Below, piece after piece: positions 32,593 to 46,836 of a DNA stretch of 64,000 nt (its first letter is position 1; every line of letters begins with the position of its first letter). Source of the DNA: Cercis canadensis (taxonomy: Eukaryota > Streptophyta > Magnoliopsida > Fabales > Fabaceae); NCBI GenBank assembly GCA_003255065.1, contig QAOA01003314.1, positions 128,738 to 192,737 of the forward strand. The letters run 5' to 3'. The position numbers and the translations under genes were made by a program. The notes under the pieces were generated by a model. The model saw only the letters and a program-made list of their open reading frames with translations. It was not told the DNA's origin and did no database searches.

Positions 32593-35500
32593 TCACTGAG
32601 TTGGTTCACTGATTGGCTGAAACCCATGCAGAAGAGTTGCTTGCCAAACTTTATCCATGTTAAGCATCGTGTAGCCACACTCATGTTCATTCCATCCTTC
32701 TAAAGCATGCACTATCCCAGCTATGCGCCATGCACTCATTACCCTTCTTGGCAACCAATTCTGCACAAGTTTAGAATTTTATCATTAGAAACAAACAAAT
32801 GAGCTCGCTCTTCTTTATATCATTAGAGATATAAATTACCCTAGAAAACTTGAGAAACCAATAAAGAGAAACAATTACACAAACCTCGCAAGAATGCAAA
32901 TTCTCAAAGGACATGGGCGTTAGCATTGCTGGTGTATAATGGTAGGTGCAATCCTCGCGATATTTCTTTGGTGGGAATTGAGTATATGGAATAAATGATG
33001 TCCCTTTAGGTGCTTTGAGCTGTTCGTCTTCAGTCAATCCATCTCCCACCAACCATGTCTGTCCATAAAAGAAAATCAAATATTTTTCCTTATTGTTTAA
33101 CACAATGAATATGCATTTGAAAGTAAGATACATTTTGCAGCTTTTGAGGTGTATGAGGGTGTAGTTAAGGAAGGATGCTAAAGTACGAGGGGGCTGAAAG
33201 GGAGCAAGTTCGCAAAGGGATGCGAGTAATAGGAAAATATATATAGCATAATATACTAAGCGAAACATCAATTTAATCTAAAAGCTTATGAGTCATATTC
33301 AGTCCAAGTACTATATGTTAAATATCTTCTTTTTCTATTAAATATAAGACTTTTATATTCCATATTACTTAAAATTCACACGCACAGTACTCACATGTGA
33401 ATATATTCGAGGTGGGGGAGGCAAGGTGAGATGCACTGATTAGTAGGCGGAAAGTAGAACCTAGTGTTCATATGGAGTTTACAGTTTATTCTATCTAGTA
33501 GTTTCTTGCGGTGGAAATTCAAAGCACAAACAAGGAGTATTTAGTTGTTTTACCGTTTGAGAATAACTTCTTGAAATGATCAATTTACTTTCAAACATGT
33601 TGTTAAATGATTTTTTGAGCTTCACGTACTCATCCTCATGCATTGTGGCCACCTGAAACAATGCTAGCCATGTTAAAAATAAGAAATGTTGCAAACTTAG
33701 ACATGAGTCTCCTTCATTATTTTTCACTTTCAGTGGAAAATTCATAGGCATAGCAACCAGCTACTTTGGAATGGATGTATAAACTTCATATAACTAATAT
33801 TCATATTGAATAATAAAAGGGATGTATTAACTTACCAGAATACCCTTCTGGCACAGAGTAAAGGCAATGGCATAAGCAAATTTGTTGAGTTTGCCCCTAA
33901 ATAATACTTGAGTAGTCCCTTTAGGAATGCTGTTAATAACAATAGCAGCAGCAAGGGAGCTACCATCAACAACCTTAACTTTTAGCTTTGGGTTCCTTTT
34001 AACATATAGCTCTCCATATGTGTTAAGCTCTTCCCCTTGATTCAAGAGTCCTAGGCTCAGCACTTTTGTTCCTTTTCTCTCAGCATCCAATATTGCTTCC
34101 TCAATCACCCTATTGATAGGCTCCTTTTGCCATTCCATCAAGTACTATACAAGAAGTAATGAATCAAGAAAGAAATAAAGCATGTTATGTATAACACTAA
34201 ACTTAAAAGACGAAAGTATTATTGTAGTGAAAGAAAATTTACCTCAAATACTTGGATGAGGGAGTATTCAAGTAGATATCATTAATTCAAGGTGGTGGCT
34301 TACATCCCACCAAATGTGAGGGGCACTGCTATGCCCCACTTTCATTGGAGAGTATGGTTTGAAACTAACCCATGATTTTTATACAATTACGACGACATAA
34401 AAAAATCTAGTCATATTGTGTGTCAAAACAGTAGCCTCTAGTAAAATGAATAAATGAAGGAAAAATACTTAAAAAATAGTTGACTTAAAACTAGAGGTAA
34501 ATTTGACCCTATTAAATTTAAATTTATTAACAGTTTAAGTATTTGATTCAAACTGAATCACCCAGTTTTTTTGACATCTTCCCAATGACAACCCCTCACT
34601 AGGAGTAGGGTTAGTTATAGAACCCATTTTTAGTGGGGCTAGGATAACAAGCACCTTAATTGAAATAGGTTTTAATAAACCAAACCAAGTTAGAATTAAT
34701 TTAAGGTGCTCACTTGTGTGTTGTACTTGGGTACCATCCAAGTTTGTAGCCCAAGTTTTTTGAAACGGTTGCTCTCCACTATGAATGTGTGACCATAGAC
34801 CCAAGTGAGCATCATGGACCAAAGTGTGAAAGGCCACATTAACCACAGGTACCATTCAGAACATTGAGGTTTAGAGGCCAAGGAAGCAAATCCGAGCCGA
34901 AGATGATATATGGACTGAAGTGTAGTCAAATGTGTTAAATGCACAACATCTGGGGAATCCTCTTCTCTTTTGAGTGTAGACTGATGCAATTGATCACAAG
35001 ATTTATCCATGGTGCCATATACGTGATCATAGAATGGCATAAATAGGGAGTAGTTTGTTCTAAACTGTGTATGGTGCAAAGAATGAAACCTATGAACAAA
35101 AAAAAAAAAACCTTTAATCAGTGGACATTTTTTTTGTCAGATATTAGTAACAATAATGACAATAATAAAATTAGAAACTAAGTAATGGTAGTTAATTATA
35201 TATCAGAAGTACAACTTTTCAGTTTAAACATAAAGTCATAATTTTGCCCATCAATTTTGCTCATGGTCAATTCTCAGGAGAAGCTAATCCATTAATGCAC
35301 AACGCTTAGCGTCTAAAGTCATAATTACTACTATCTATAAGCAATATTTTGTTTATACTTACGATGGAGTGTACATGATATACTTGAGAGGAGGAAGAAT
35401 GTCAAACAGCCACATTGGAATGAGCTCGAAATTGCAGTGACCCATGTTATTCATGAAGTCAATGTAAGTGATATAACCAAAAATAGCAGCCATAGATGCT

Positions 35501-38500
35501 GTTCTTGTGAACACTATTGTTAACAATGGTATTGCGAACAGCAAAAAATAAGCTATATGTTCAGCAAATGGATGGATGACAGCTGAAACGAAGAAAATAT
35601 AAGAGTTAAAAAAATATACAAGGACAATAATGCCTTTCTTTGCAATATATAAAAAGGAAATGCTATTTTCACAGACTCTATAACTAATGTCACAGTTTTT
35701 ATATAGAAAAATTATTGTATAAACACAACTACCCCTCACCTAATAAGCCAACATTTAGGTGTAATCAATAGTGGTATAATTATCATGCATAATCTTTTCT
35801 TATACCTATTGATTGTGATTAAAATTATCTCTTATGTTAATTAAGAAAATTTTCCTCTTTTTTTTTTTCTCATCAATTTGACTTCCCAATATTCTGGATT
35901 AATCTTGTGTAGAATAGCTTGACATGTAATTTTCCTTCAAACGTCTCAATATTGTTTTAAAAAAAGAAAACACAAAAGAATTTATTTGAATGAATCGTTT
36001 CGAAAATAATTTTAAGAAACAAAAAAAATAAAATGGTTTGGACATAGAGAAACAAATCAAGACAATTAATTAATTATCTAATTAATATCAATTAAGAAGT
36101 AATAAATGAAATAGTCATTAATTAAAGGACAACTTTGTGAATATAATTTTTGTGCACTTAATAGGATGTGGTTTTAGCAATAAATAGCCACAAACCTATG
36201 TAAAAAAAGTATTTTGAATTTCAATAGAGGCTTAGTTTCTTTTGAGAATTGCTAAGTTACCCCTCAAAAGTGGCACAGCTCTATCACCGTTCTGAAAGGT
36301 GTTTTGAAAGGTCCTCTTCTTAACCGAAGTAACTCCTATTTTTGAGCTAATTGGAAAGATCTCATGAATTAGAGTGAGAAGTGTGAGGCAAAACAGATTG
36401 ACACTAGCAAAAGTGACATAAATCAGGCTCCAAGAAAAAAAAAAACTACAAGAAAATGTTTACACTGTATGATACTTTTCTAGATAGCTCAGGTTTATGA
36501 ATTTTAGCTAGTGTTTAATTATTTCGACTTATATCATACTAGGACATTCTGATTTATGAGAGCCTTGTAATGAACAAAAAAGCAGGGTTACTACTGTCCA
36601 AAATAAGAGTTTTAAGGTGGATCATAGAAGAGCAACTCCCTTTTCTTCTTTGATCTTGTTTTCAGTTATCAAGCAATTCGAAGAAACCCAATCCTAGAGT
36701 GTTTCCAAACAGAAAAGAACCCAAAAAAAGAAGAAAAAAAAACTGGCAAGCTTTGCTATACTTTTTCTTTTCATGTGGTATGCTTCTCCTGAGAAGAAAG
36801 TTTATATCTGATGACAGCATGCATTCACGATAACCAAACAATTGTTGCTTTATATTAAACAACATTCAACCAACACCAACAAAAGCGATTATTATGGCAA
36901 AAGCAACAATGGAACTCACAGGTTATAGGCTCTGTGACAATGGAGGAATGATGGTGTGAATGGTAACGAGAGTAGAGGTAATGGTGGTGCAGTGCTCTGT
37001 GGAGCCAGTAGTAAAGGAACTCGACTGGACCGGCGTGAAGTAGTATTGCCATAACTATACCATCTGAATTCCACCATGGAAGCTGTGATGCCCTAGGAAA
37101 ACTATAAATCACTAGGTAGTACAATATTCCATTCAGCAATATTTGATCATCCCTGTATATATGTTTAGAATTAGAAGAATGTATATAAGCTAATTAAGAG
37201 GCTTAAATAATTAGTTGGAGTTGAAATATTACTAGCTGTTGTGATATTTTTAATCTTTGAAGATATATTGGTTTGGAATGTCTAAAGCTTTAATGCTATT
37301 CAGTGTGCCAAGAGTAATATGTAATTTCCATATTGTTGAGCATGTAGCAGAACAAAAATACTATTAGATATTTGATTAGAAATTGAAGCAGTAGTCCCAA
37401 AAGTAACAGCTTAATGGTTGAGCACTAGGCATTCCATTATGAAAGTCTTATGTGCAAATCCCATTAAGACCATGTGAGGTGAGATTATGAGAGGGGATAC
37501 GCTATCCCCTATTGTATAGCCTCCAATAGATAAAAAAAAAAAAAAAAANAAAAAAAAAAAAAAAAAAGAAACTAAATTTGTAATGTGTAACTATGGGATA
37601 AATTTCATATTCTTAATTTGATAAATATGGAATAATAAGGGTTCATTTTTGTTTTGGTATATTAAAGTTTAGAGTTAGGGGAGACTATCTCATTAATTCC
37701 AAGTTGCCATAGGCTTCAATGAAGATTTGCAACAGTACTTATAAATTACTTACCAAGGGGGATTGTTAGCTATGAAATTCGAACTTAGGCCTTATAAATA
37801 AAGTGTTTTGATCTTTACCAGCTAAACCAGCTCTCTGTGTCCATATGTTTTGATGGGAAAATGTTTTTAGTAAAAGATTGTCGCTTAATAGAAAATGAGT
37901 TTATAGGAAAATTTACTTATAAAATATTTTTATGTGAACATGATTTCTAAATAAGGACAAGGAGACTTCTTTCGGAAAATGAATTTCCCTTCATAAAGTG
38001 GGAATCAATTTTTTATTGAAAGGGCTACTATCATTAATTAGAAAATCTTTTTTTTTTTTTTCTCTATTAGCTATTGCATCAAACACAAGGAACTGTTTTC
38101 AGAGGAAATTATTTTCTGCACCAATCTTAGTAAGGAAAATAATCATTTTGCAAAACCATTTTCTCCTCCAAACATCAGAAATCATAATTTTTTTTTTTTT
38201 ATAAAAACCATTTGTCGTAAAACAAATACCCCATATAGGATTGTAGAAAATTTTAAATCTAACAACCTTCCAGCATTTTTTACATTCAAATAATAATGGC
38301 AATGTGAGTGTCTATCGGAAAATGATGGCATACTCACCAAAGACAACCTTAGAGATTTTAAATTTGACTGGTATAGTGTAAAAGTTGCGTAAACTAACCA
38401 GTTTCTTTCTCTGTCAACTTGATCAAATTCAATGCCTTTGTCAACGATTCGAGAAATGCCTTTTGCAGTTTGATAACGAGAGACAGTGATCCATATTTGA

Positions 38501-39084
38501 TTGTGAAGCATCCTCCATAGTAGAAATGGCATCACGAGAAAGGTAGTTGTGTCCCTTTTACTCTTATCTTGTGCAAAGAAAGAGTATGTGCTGTGAATGG
38601 CCCAAGGAGCCAGTATCAAATACTGCCATATAAATTCATGATATTTAGTTAGCCAAAGCAATAATAAAGAATTCAAATAATAATAATAACAAGAAGAATA
38701 ATTAATGATAATAAAGGGAAAGTACAAAAACAAAAGAAAAAGATGGTTTAAAACTTGTAGCTTACTTAATCATTAGCTAAACAGAGTAAGTCAGTTAACA
38801 AAGAAGAATTTTCTTTCATTTCCCAAAAAGATTCACAAAGTAGGTTTGCATGCAAAAGTATTAAAGAATGTCAGACATATAAGCAACCTCTATTGAAACT
38901 CCCTTTTTACTTTTCGTTTTTTAGTAACATAAAGGAAATACTGGAGATGAAACAAAAACCAAAAGGATACAGATGTGTGTGTAGACGAGAGAGAGAAGGA
39001 GATGAAGTTTATGAGCTAGGGAACCTTAAAGCTTCCAAGAGATGTCCATGGCCATTCAGAGAGAATTCCAGGCTTAGAAGCCAT
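32593..39084 (-). CDS. CER1: CER1-like aldehyde decarbonylase (wax alkane synthesis), intact
   Basis: CER1 with CER3 and cytochrome b5 in the ER turns very-long-chain acyl-CoA into cuticular alkanes. Nine exons close in phase: 39084-39025, 38622-38399, 37152-36920, 35582-35363, 35089-34714, 34144-33836, 33652-33554, 33058-32885, 32760-32593; 1863 nt, 620 aa (Arabidopsis CER1 is 625). It starts MASKPGILSEWPWTSLGSFK. The membrane fatty-acid-hydroxylase domain carries the His motifs HRALHHH and HSHHH (exon 3), HPFAEH and the FMNNMGHCNFELIP block (exon 4), and FHSLHHTQFRTNYSLFMP (exon 5). The C-terminal WAX2 domain follows: LSLGLLNQGEELN, VLFRGKLNK, WLVGDGLTEDEQ, PPKKYREDC, ending RRVMSAWRIAGIVHALEGWN and EHECG. 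No lesion is seen. Exon-1 to exon-4 relics of several copies lie at 45717-52743. Confidence 0.93.
37549..37549. other. Single-N contig join inside CER1 intron 2
   Basis: An N sits in a long A run. The exons on both sides join in phase, so gene structure is not affected. Confidence 0.7.
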
Positions 39085-39136
39085 ACTTAATTTCTTTGAA
39101 GCTCTCTACTTTGGTTTCGAAACTGTCGATAGATGG

Positions 39137-39150
39137 CCTTAAATAACTTG
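39137..39150 (-). promoter_or_regulatory. TATA-like element of CER1
   Basis: The minus strand reads AAGTTATTTAAGGCC about 55 bases before the ATG. At the same place the exon-1 copy at 52743 has AAGTTATATAAGACC, a better TATA box, and the copy at 50711 has AATATAAGACC. Confidence 0.45.
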
Positions 39151-39359
39151 CTTTGGCATTGAAACAGTGTTCACCATCTCTTCAATTTCAACTTCTAAAC
39201 ACATCACTAGCACATGGGTAATGTGCAAGAATTAATGTCATATTATGCGTAAGAAGTAACAATAATTACTAGTCACTCCAGTTGAGCAATAAATAGTGTG
39301 ATACTTTATATAAGTGAAACCGACTTTTGAATTCACTTCAGCAAAAACTTAACGTGATG

Positions 39360-39650
39360 TTAATTATAGAAAGTGCATATATGACCCACAACTCCCTCCA
39401 TTGATGAACAAACTTTTCTGTATAGCAAATAAAAAGTAAAATGAGCAAAAATTTATAGCATGGTTCATTTCGTGCAATTTGTAATGAGTGTCACCTACTT
39501 TATAGAGAGTGCATATATGACCCGCAACTCCCTCCATTGATTAACAAACTTTTCTGTATAGCAAATACAAAGTATAAAGAGCAAAAATATATAGCATGGT
39601 TCATTTCGTGCAATTTGTAATAAGTCTCACCTACTTTGGTGGTGCAATAA
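39360..39650. repeat. CER1 upstream repeat, two local copies
   Basis: GACCC(A/G)CAACTCCCTCCATTGAT(G/T)AACAAACTTTTCTGTATAGCAAAT occurs at about 39385-39430 and 39515-39560, each followed by GCATGGTTCATTTCGTGCAATTTG. Related blocks lie at 48885-49020, 51000-51120 and 52885-53131, always upstream (minus sense) of a CER1 exon-1 or its relic, so they are duplicated promoter DNA. Confidence 0.75.
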
Positions 39651-41385
39651 TGTTTGATGTATGTGGCTGTTGGGGATGCATGTACAAGAATATTTTGAAC
39701 GTGTTTGGAAACAATAAAATGGAAGATTGAAAATGGAGAGGCTTTCTCTTTCTGTCGAAGATATAGTAGGGAAAAGGATGACGCGCATCAACCACATATA
39801 AAGAGCAGGGAAAGGGGAAATACACAGGCAACTCAAATTGCTTATGTGACATATATATTGATATATGCTTCATTTATATAAAAATAAATTGGGAAGGGTG
39901 ATGATACCACTCAAAAATATTATGATTACAATAAGGTGAAAATGCAAATTAAAAATCAAATAAAAGTATATAACTTTCTTTTTGGTAATTAAGAATTTAG
40001 GAACTGATTGCGTTAAGGATCATGTGAGATGCATTGTTAACGAATTCTCACAGCCTTGAATTTAAGTTATAAAGCAAAGAGTCCGAGTTTCTCATTGTGG
40101 AATCAAACACCCATTAGCGATAAATAATTTTTGCTTAACACTATAGTTGTAGCTAATGATCTTGCTAGGGAATTTCACTTTTTTGTTTGATAAGGAAATA
40201 GGACTTTAAGACACGCTAGTTCAATAAAACTCATATTTTTGTATTAAATAGTGTTATCCATTTTATATAATATTTCTCCTATGAAAGTAAAGAAAAAATG
40301 ATAATAAAAAATATTAAATCATATGAAAAGAAATGTATGCTCATATGCACGAAGAAAATTTCTCTCTAGCATGCCATACTTGAAGAGGTGAATATTCTTG
40401 GCACGACTTGCATTGTCAACAACTAGATAAGAAGAGTTATTGTATTAGAAATTTCCTAAAAAATGTATGCTTCAATTCATGAAAAGTCTGGTCTAGCCTA
40501 TAAATACATATTTTTATTTCCTCGTAAATTACAAATCGCTTGACAATGAAACCCTTGAAAGTTCATAGAACCTTTGCTAAATTCGGTATATAATCCACAA
40601 AGCTTTTTGAGGCTGTAAACCAACAAAAAATTTTGCAGCCCTGCTGCTTTTGAATTAAATCCCACAATATTCCATTGTGAATATTCTAAATGGGTTCGGT
40701 TTGTATTGTTAACAACCAAATAAGAGGCGTGATTGCGTGTAGAAATTTCCTTGAAAGTGAATGGTTATGAGTGTGAGTCGTGGTGGGATAGAGAATAAGA
40801 NAAGATAATGAATAACCAAAAAAAAAGAAAAAATGAGAGAAAGAGGGGTCGATTCTGAGTGAAAGAAAAGAGAATTGGAAACTGATTAAAGGGCATTTTT
40901 GTCACTGCAATGTTTTAAAACAAAAAAAACATTATCAAAATAAGAGAAAATAAAATTACTTTTGAATATTCCTGACCGTATTACTTAATGGGTAATATTG
41001 TAGGTTGTGAAAATATAGAGAATGTATGTGATGCATCTATGACGTGGAGTTATAACAATTGTTGCTGTGATGATATTTAATCTTTGTTATTTATCACATG
41101 TTTTCTTGATATGATAGAATCACCTATAAATTTATGTACTTATTTTTTGTCTCACGATATTTAGTTCACTAGCTGAAATTTAATTTCAATTAAAAATTAA
41201 TAAATATTAATCAAAATATTTTAATTTGATTATTTTGTTTTTTACTTTATTACTTACTGAGTATATATATTTCTCCTATGAAAGTAAAGAAAAACTGATA
41301 ATATAAACAAACTACATGATCTTCGTGCTTATCATATTTGTCATATGCAAACACATGTGGACTTGGCTACATGAATTTAAGAGTT

Positions 41386-41640
41386 AAATACATTTTTCGT
41401 TCCTATATTATGTCTCAAATGTTTCTTTAGTCATTAATTTATTATTTGTGCTACTTTAGTCCTCAAATAATCACTCTGCACGCCAAATCAGTCATTTAAG
41501 TGATTATTTTTTATGCTACAAAAGACTAATTTGACAGGTAATATGATTATTATTCAAGGATTAAAGTGACACAAATAATAAATTAATGATTAAAGTGATA
41601 TTTGAGAAATAATTTAAAGACAAAAAATTATATTTTATTC
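41386..41640. mobile_element. Foldback MITE
   Basis: The left arm (AAATACATTTTTCGTTCCTA...TCATTAATTTATTATTTGTG) pairs with the reverse complement of the right arm over about 100 bases. Exact ends and target duplication are not resolved. Confidence 0.6.
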
Positions 41641-43364
41641 TAAATTTAAAATTTACTATTTATGTTTGTCAATCCATGGCTACAGTTTCATCTAAGTGAT
41701 AAAAACAAAATTAAAAAGGAGACATTAGGCTTAGATGAGGTGGCAAGGTAGGTGGGAATTAGGTATAAATGTTAGGTTTTGTTTCGAAAATGCTAATGAT
41801 CTAGAATTTTTGTTGTAAGATTATTGAAATGCTGTGAATTAATAATTATATTTATGTGATCCTAATCATTTTGTTTTATTTAAAAGTTAAATTTAAATTC
41901 TAGCATATTTTTTTTCTGGCTAAATAGTATTACTCATTTGATTTTATATTAAAAAAACTTTGTTAGAGGTAAGCTTTAACTCTAAAGTTGGGTGTACCAC
42001 AATTAGTGGATGCTTGCAAACGAAGAATTACTAGTAGGATTCAAACCAAAGACCTTTTTATTAATGTATCTAGCTCGATCTTTCTTATTGAGCCATCCCT
42101 CACTAGGTTTGGACTGTAGTAAACACAAAAGCAAGAAAGACATGGAAAATGAAACAAAAACTACATGCATAGAAAATTGAGTAATGCACTATTTAGCCAA
42201 AGAAAATCTTGTTAGAATTTCACTAGAATTCATATGTGATTGTTAGGTGAAACTAAGGGATAAGGACCACATATTTATTCAATAGTGATTATAGATCTAC
42301 ATAATTCTCACAACAATTCTGGCAACAAATTTATGGTTGTCTACCATGAATTATTAATAAGGGGAAAATGTTTTAAAATCAGCTTTTGACTTCCATGAAT
42401 TATTTGCAATCACATATGTAACAACCTAATATCATTGGACTGGCCCAATGACTTTGGGCCTATTGTCATTATTATCGTAATTAGAGGCCCAAATACTTTC
42501 ATGGGCCACATGGGCTCTATCCCCCTTTTATTTACCATTGTGCCATTGGACCAGCATATAAATAAGGTAAGATAGTACTTGTGAAAGGAAATTTTCAGAT
42601 ACACTTACATCATATTACCAACCTGACTTTGTCATTGGAGTCCGGGAATTCATGTGTGCTTTCCTTGTGCAGGTATAGCTCATTGACTAGCTTGGTGACA
42701 ACAACATATATGTTAAATTAACAGTTAATATTGAAAAAAGTTTAGAATTGGCAATAGGGTAGGATAAACATTTCAATTTTTCTTTATTCATGAGGATATT
42801 GCAAGGTATATATAGTTCAGAGTAGTAACAAGTATGTACTTGCTTTATCCAATTTTTGACGCCTATATAAGTGCTTTCGTGTGAAGGGTATGGTAGACAT
42901 ACAATTTTAAACCATCCATAAATCTTTACTCCTAGAGTTTTCATTTTCAGCTAACAATCTGCACCTTTGACCATTTCTTCTGTTGACTTGGACCTTTGCA
43001 ACTTGCCAGTGCAGCTTCTTTGCATCATGCTAGGGCAGCATGCATAGCGGACTTGGCCATTCTGCACACCTAAGGAGAATCTGCATGTATACGACTTAAA
43101 TAATCATAAACTCTCTAACAACTCTTTAGCCATTTTTCTCCTACATATACCCTTCCCAACACCTTAAATCAGACCACCAAGAACTCAATACTCAATTCAT
43201 ATTTTCCATTCAACTCCACTCTCTTTTTCTTCTTCTTCCTCAAACCTTCCATTAATAGAGTTAAGCAATCTAAAGCTGTCACTCCAGATTGTCATGAATC
43301 CAGCAATTTCAGCTAATCCTTTATTCTAAGAACTAATGCATCCTTAAATGATGTCACCAATATT

Positions 43365-43642
43365 GGAGGGTGTTATGCTACATCCCTCAAATGTGACTTA
43401 TGTCATATTTTTGACTATTTTTATATTGTTTTGATTTTACGTTTGTATCATTCTAGTATGTTTAACATAATTTAAATTTTACTGAATCAAAATCCAAGTT
43501 ATGCAAAAAAAATTTAAGTAAATTTGTAAAATTTAAATTATGTCAACTATGCCATATTGATACAATATAAAATTAAAACTATGTAAAAAAGGACTAAGAT
43601 ATGACATAAATCACATATAAAAGTGTAGCATAGCACCCTTAG
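43365..43642. mobile_element. Foldback MITE with AGGGTG(T/C)TATGCTACA ends
   Basis: Terminal inverted repeats of about 16 bases with one mismatch, then arms that pair for about 100 bases (TTATGTCATAT, ACATAATTTAAATTT). A decayed relative lies at about 44220-44470. The target duplication is not clear. Confidence 0.7.
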
Positions 43643-45716
43643 TTATAATTTCCATACGTACTCCCCTCCCATTATTTCATCCACTCCAAAAGTTCCCCAC
43701 TCCAAAAAATATATCTTACTAAAGTTACCTTTTCAGATCCCATTAACTATTTACAAACACTTGCATGTTAAGCTAATTTTGGACAAAATTTAAAAATGAC
43801 TATTAGGTTGGGTAGACATTATAATTTTTCTTAGTTCATGAGAATAATCACAATTAGACTCAATAATCACAGTTCAGCATAGAGTAGAAACAAATATATA
43901 TGTGTTTTGTCTAATGTTTTAAGCCTGTAAGTGCTTTAGGGCGTAGCAGATATAGAATTTGAAATCATCCATAAGATCTTTAGTTGTTTAAAATTTTTAC
44001 TTTGCGCTGCTTTTTCTTTTGACAAAAGTCGAATGTTGTAATATTTGTGCCGTCAAAGATCTAGTAAAGAAATTCTCAATTATTTCTTCAAGAAACTAAT
44101 TCGTTACAATCTTAAGAGCCTTTTACCTTTAAATATAGGATCCTTGGTTTTGTGCCTTCATTACTACAATCCTAACCAAGAACCCTATTTTGTCTGTATT
44201 AGACTCACATTAATATGAGGTTGTTGTCATATTTAAGTTTTTTTTACACTATTTTTAATTTTACATTGTATCATTTTAGTATAGTTGACATAATTTAAAT
44301 TTATTAAATTTATTTAAATCTTTTCAGTATAGACCAAACATTGATTCAATAAGATTTAAATTATATCAATCATGTTAGAAAGATAAAATGTAGAACTGAA
44401 ATAATATGAAAAAAGCCAAAGATGTGATACAAGTGATCTAGCATGGCACCCCACTAATATTACACACGCAATGTGTGAGTAATGTGGCCGAGAGACTAAT
44501 GCATTTCAATCTTATTAAATGATAGTTAATTGCTATGTTACCTCTCATTTAAAAAGGGTACCTCTCATTTAAAAAGGGTATAACTACTCTACTGTTTTTA
44601 TTGAGGGGTTTTAGTGGGACTCACGTGTTGAAATTAATGTCATTGTAAAAATCTAGAAAAAAATGAGTTACTCAATATGAATCTGAATAGTTAACTTTCT
44701 GTAAAATACATAAACAGAGTGACACATGAAAAGTGCCGAATAAAAAATTCAAACAACAGTGATTTTCTTTGACACAATTAGATTCAAATTCTGTCAACTT
44801 TTTAGAATTTAACCCACACTGCATGCCTTGTTTTTTCGAGATCTTTGCAACAACGTCAATTTTATAATGTGGGTCTTGCCAAAACCTTAATAATCACCTG
44901 GATAATATGACCAAAAGTTCGTCACTTGGTTAGTGGTAGGACAACGATGACTTTTCAGTGTACGTTTAAGAGCAGAAAATTTGCTGCACATGAAGCAATA
45001 ACGTGGAACATTGTTATTAACTTATCATTTTGAAGAGCCCAAAATTTTGAGAAATTTATTTGTTATATAATAGATATTTGTTTTGCTATATGTCTCATTT
45101 TCTTTTTATAATTGACGATTATCTTGGTAAGTGCAGAGGTTTATTTTTTAGAAAAAAGAAAATAAGTTTTTGATGAACCAGTTTTCTTAAAAGGAGGGAC
45201 GATTAAGATGTGGTACCAAAATTTTCTCTTGTGCAGTTATGTTTGTAGGAATACCTTTAGTTTTATTTATAGATAAATATGTAATTTTGAATTTTTTTCA
45301 AAATAAAATAAAATTGGATAACAAATCTAGAAGTCATCTTTCTCTATTTGTATATATAAAACACCTATTAATTTTATATAGTTAACATCAATTTCACAAC
45401 TTTTCTAGATATAGCTTATGATATCCCAAACCAATAGACTCTAAAACTTAAAAATATCACAACACACCAACTTGTCATAAATATCAAAGACCACTAGCTT
45501 ACTTATTGGTCTCAACAGCTTGATAGTGTTGCGCTTTAGGTGAAAGACACCCCCTCCTTTCATCTCTAATATACTTTTACAAATTGTTCAGCCTTTGAAT
45601 AGTTAATTTCATTTTCGCTTAAGAAAGAAATATTACAGGACAGCCAAAAATTTTGAACTTCACTAATCAATTAAGCATCTTATTTTCATATATTCATCTA
45701 ATTCTAAAACATACAG

Positions 45717-45931
45717 GGAAGATCAAATATTGCTGAGTGGAATATTGTACTACCTACTGTATTATAGTTTGCCTGGGGCATCTCACCTTCCATGGTGGAA
45801 TTCAGACGGTGTGGTTATGGCAATACTACTTCATGCCGGTCCGGTAGAGTTCCTTTACTACTGGCTCCACAGAGCGCTGCACCACCATTACCTCTATTCT
45901 CGCTACCATTCACATCATCATTGCTTTACCT
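45717..45931 (+). pseudogene. CER1 exon-3 copy, opposite strand to the cluster
   Basis: A lone exon with good splice sites reads EDQILLSGILYYLLYYSLPG ... HAGPVEFLYYWLHRALHHHY, YSRYHSHHH then CFT. Compared with exon 3 of the intact gene it lacks 18 bases in frame (SSIVTEPI region). It lies on the plus strand whereas all other CER1 pieces are on the minus strand. No other exon of this copy is present nearby. Confidence 0.85.
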
Positions 45932-46613
45932 GTGAGTACCACTGTTATAGTTGCCACAGTAATCATTTTTGTTGGTGTTGGGTGAAAGTTGTTTCATGTA
46001 AAGCAACACCTGTTAAATTATGGTAAATGCTATTATCACTTATAAACTTTCATTCTCGATACACATATATACATGGAAAAGAAAGCAAAACAACTGTTCT
46101 TTTGGGCTTTTTCACCTCAATAATCATATTTCGAAAATAAAATATCAAACTAATATTTGACAAAAAAAAAAAAAAGAACAGTTATTATTAGTACCAATAA
46201 TGAAAATAATAAAAAGCTACTTCATATTTGTTAACCTAAGCATTCTATGATTAAGTTGGAATCAAAATTAACTGACAATGATAGTTTGAATTGTATTATT
46301 GATCTGTCACTGTAGAATTTATGGTTGTGGGGTATGCTATTTTTACTTTGCCTGCCGGAAACAAGATATGATAGTGATATGAAATTGAATGGAAATTGGT
46401 GCTTATTTTTATAAGATACTTGTATATTTATTGATGAAAAATTCAATGGATTTTAGTTTTAAGTTATGAAATGCTAATTTTTTATATTTATAAACAACTA
46501 ACTACTATCATTATGTCAAGAAACCATCTCACCTTAAATTATTGGGTATAAAAACCCATGAATGATTTTATATTTAACACTATTCATAAGCAATATCATT
46601 TGTTTATACTTAC

Positions 46614-46836
46614 GATGGAGTGTACATGATATACTTGAGAGGAGGAAGAATCTCAAACAGCCACATTGGAATGAGCTCGAAATTGCAATGACCCATATGT
46701 TATTCATGAAGTCAATGTAACTGATATAACCAAAAACAGCAGTCATATAGATGCTGTTCTTGTGAATACCATTGTTAACAAAGGTATTGAGAACAGCAGA
46801 AAATAGGCTATATGTTCAGCAAATGGATGGATGACA
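46614..46836 (-). pseudogene. CER1 exon-4 copy, decayed
   Basis: Matches exon 4 of the intact gene end to end, including both splice sites, but it is 3 bases longer with two 2-base insertions (near 46693 and 46745) that break the frame. Pairs with the exon 3 copy at 47654-47884 as one partial gene copy. Confidence 0.85.

Larger units (their letters stand above)
39651..45716. other. Intergenic, MITE-rich, no gene seen
   Basis: Contains a single N at 40801; a diverged inverted-repeat element at about 41386-41640 (arms share GTCATTAATTTATTATTTGTG type sequence); another at 43367-43640; a related one at about 44220-44470; and a diverged pair of about 210 bases (42735-42955 and 43790-44000). Short frames have no domain support. 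Confidence 0.45.
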
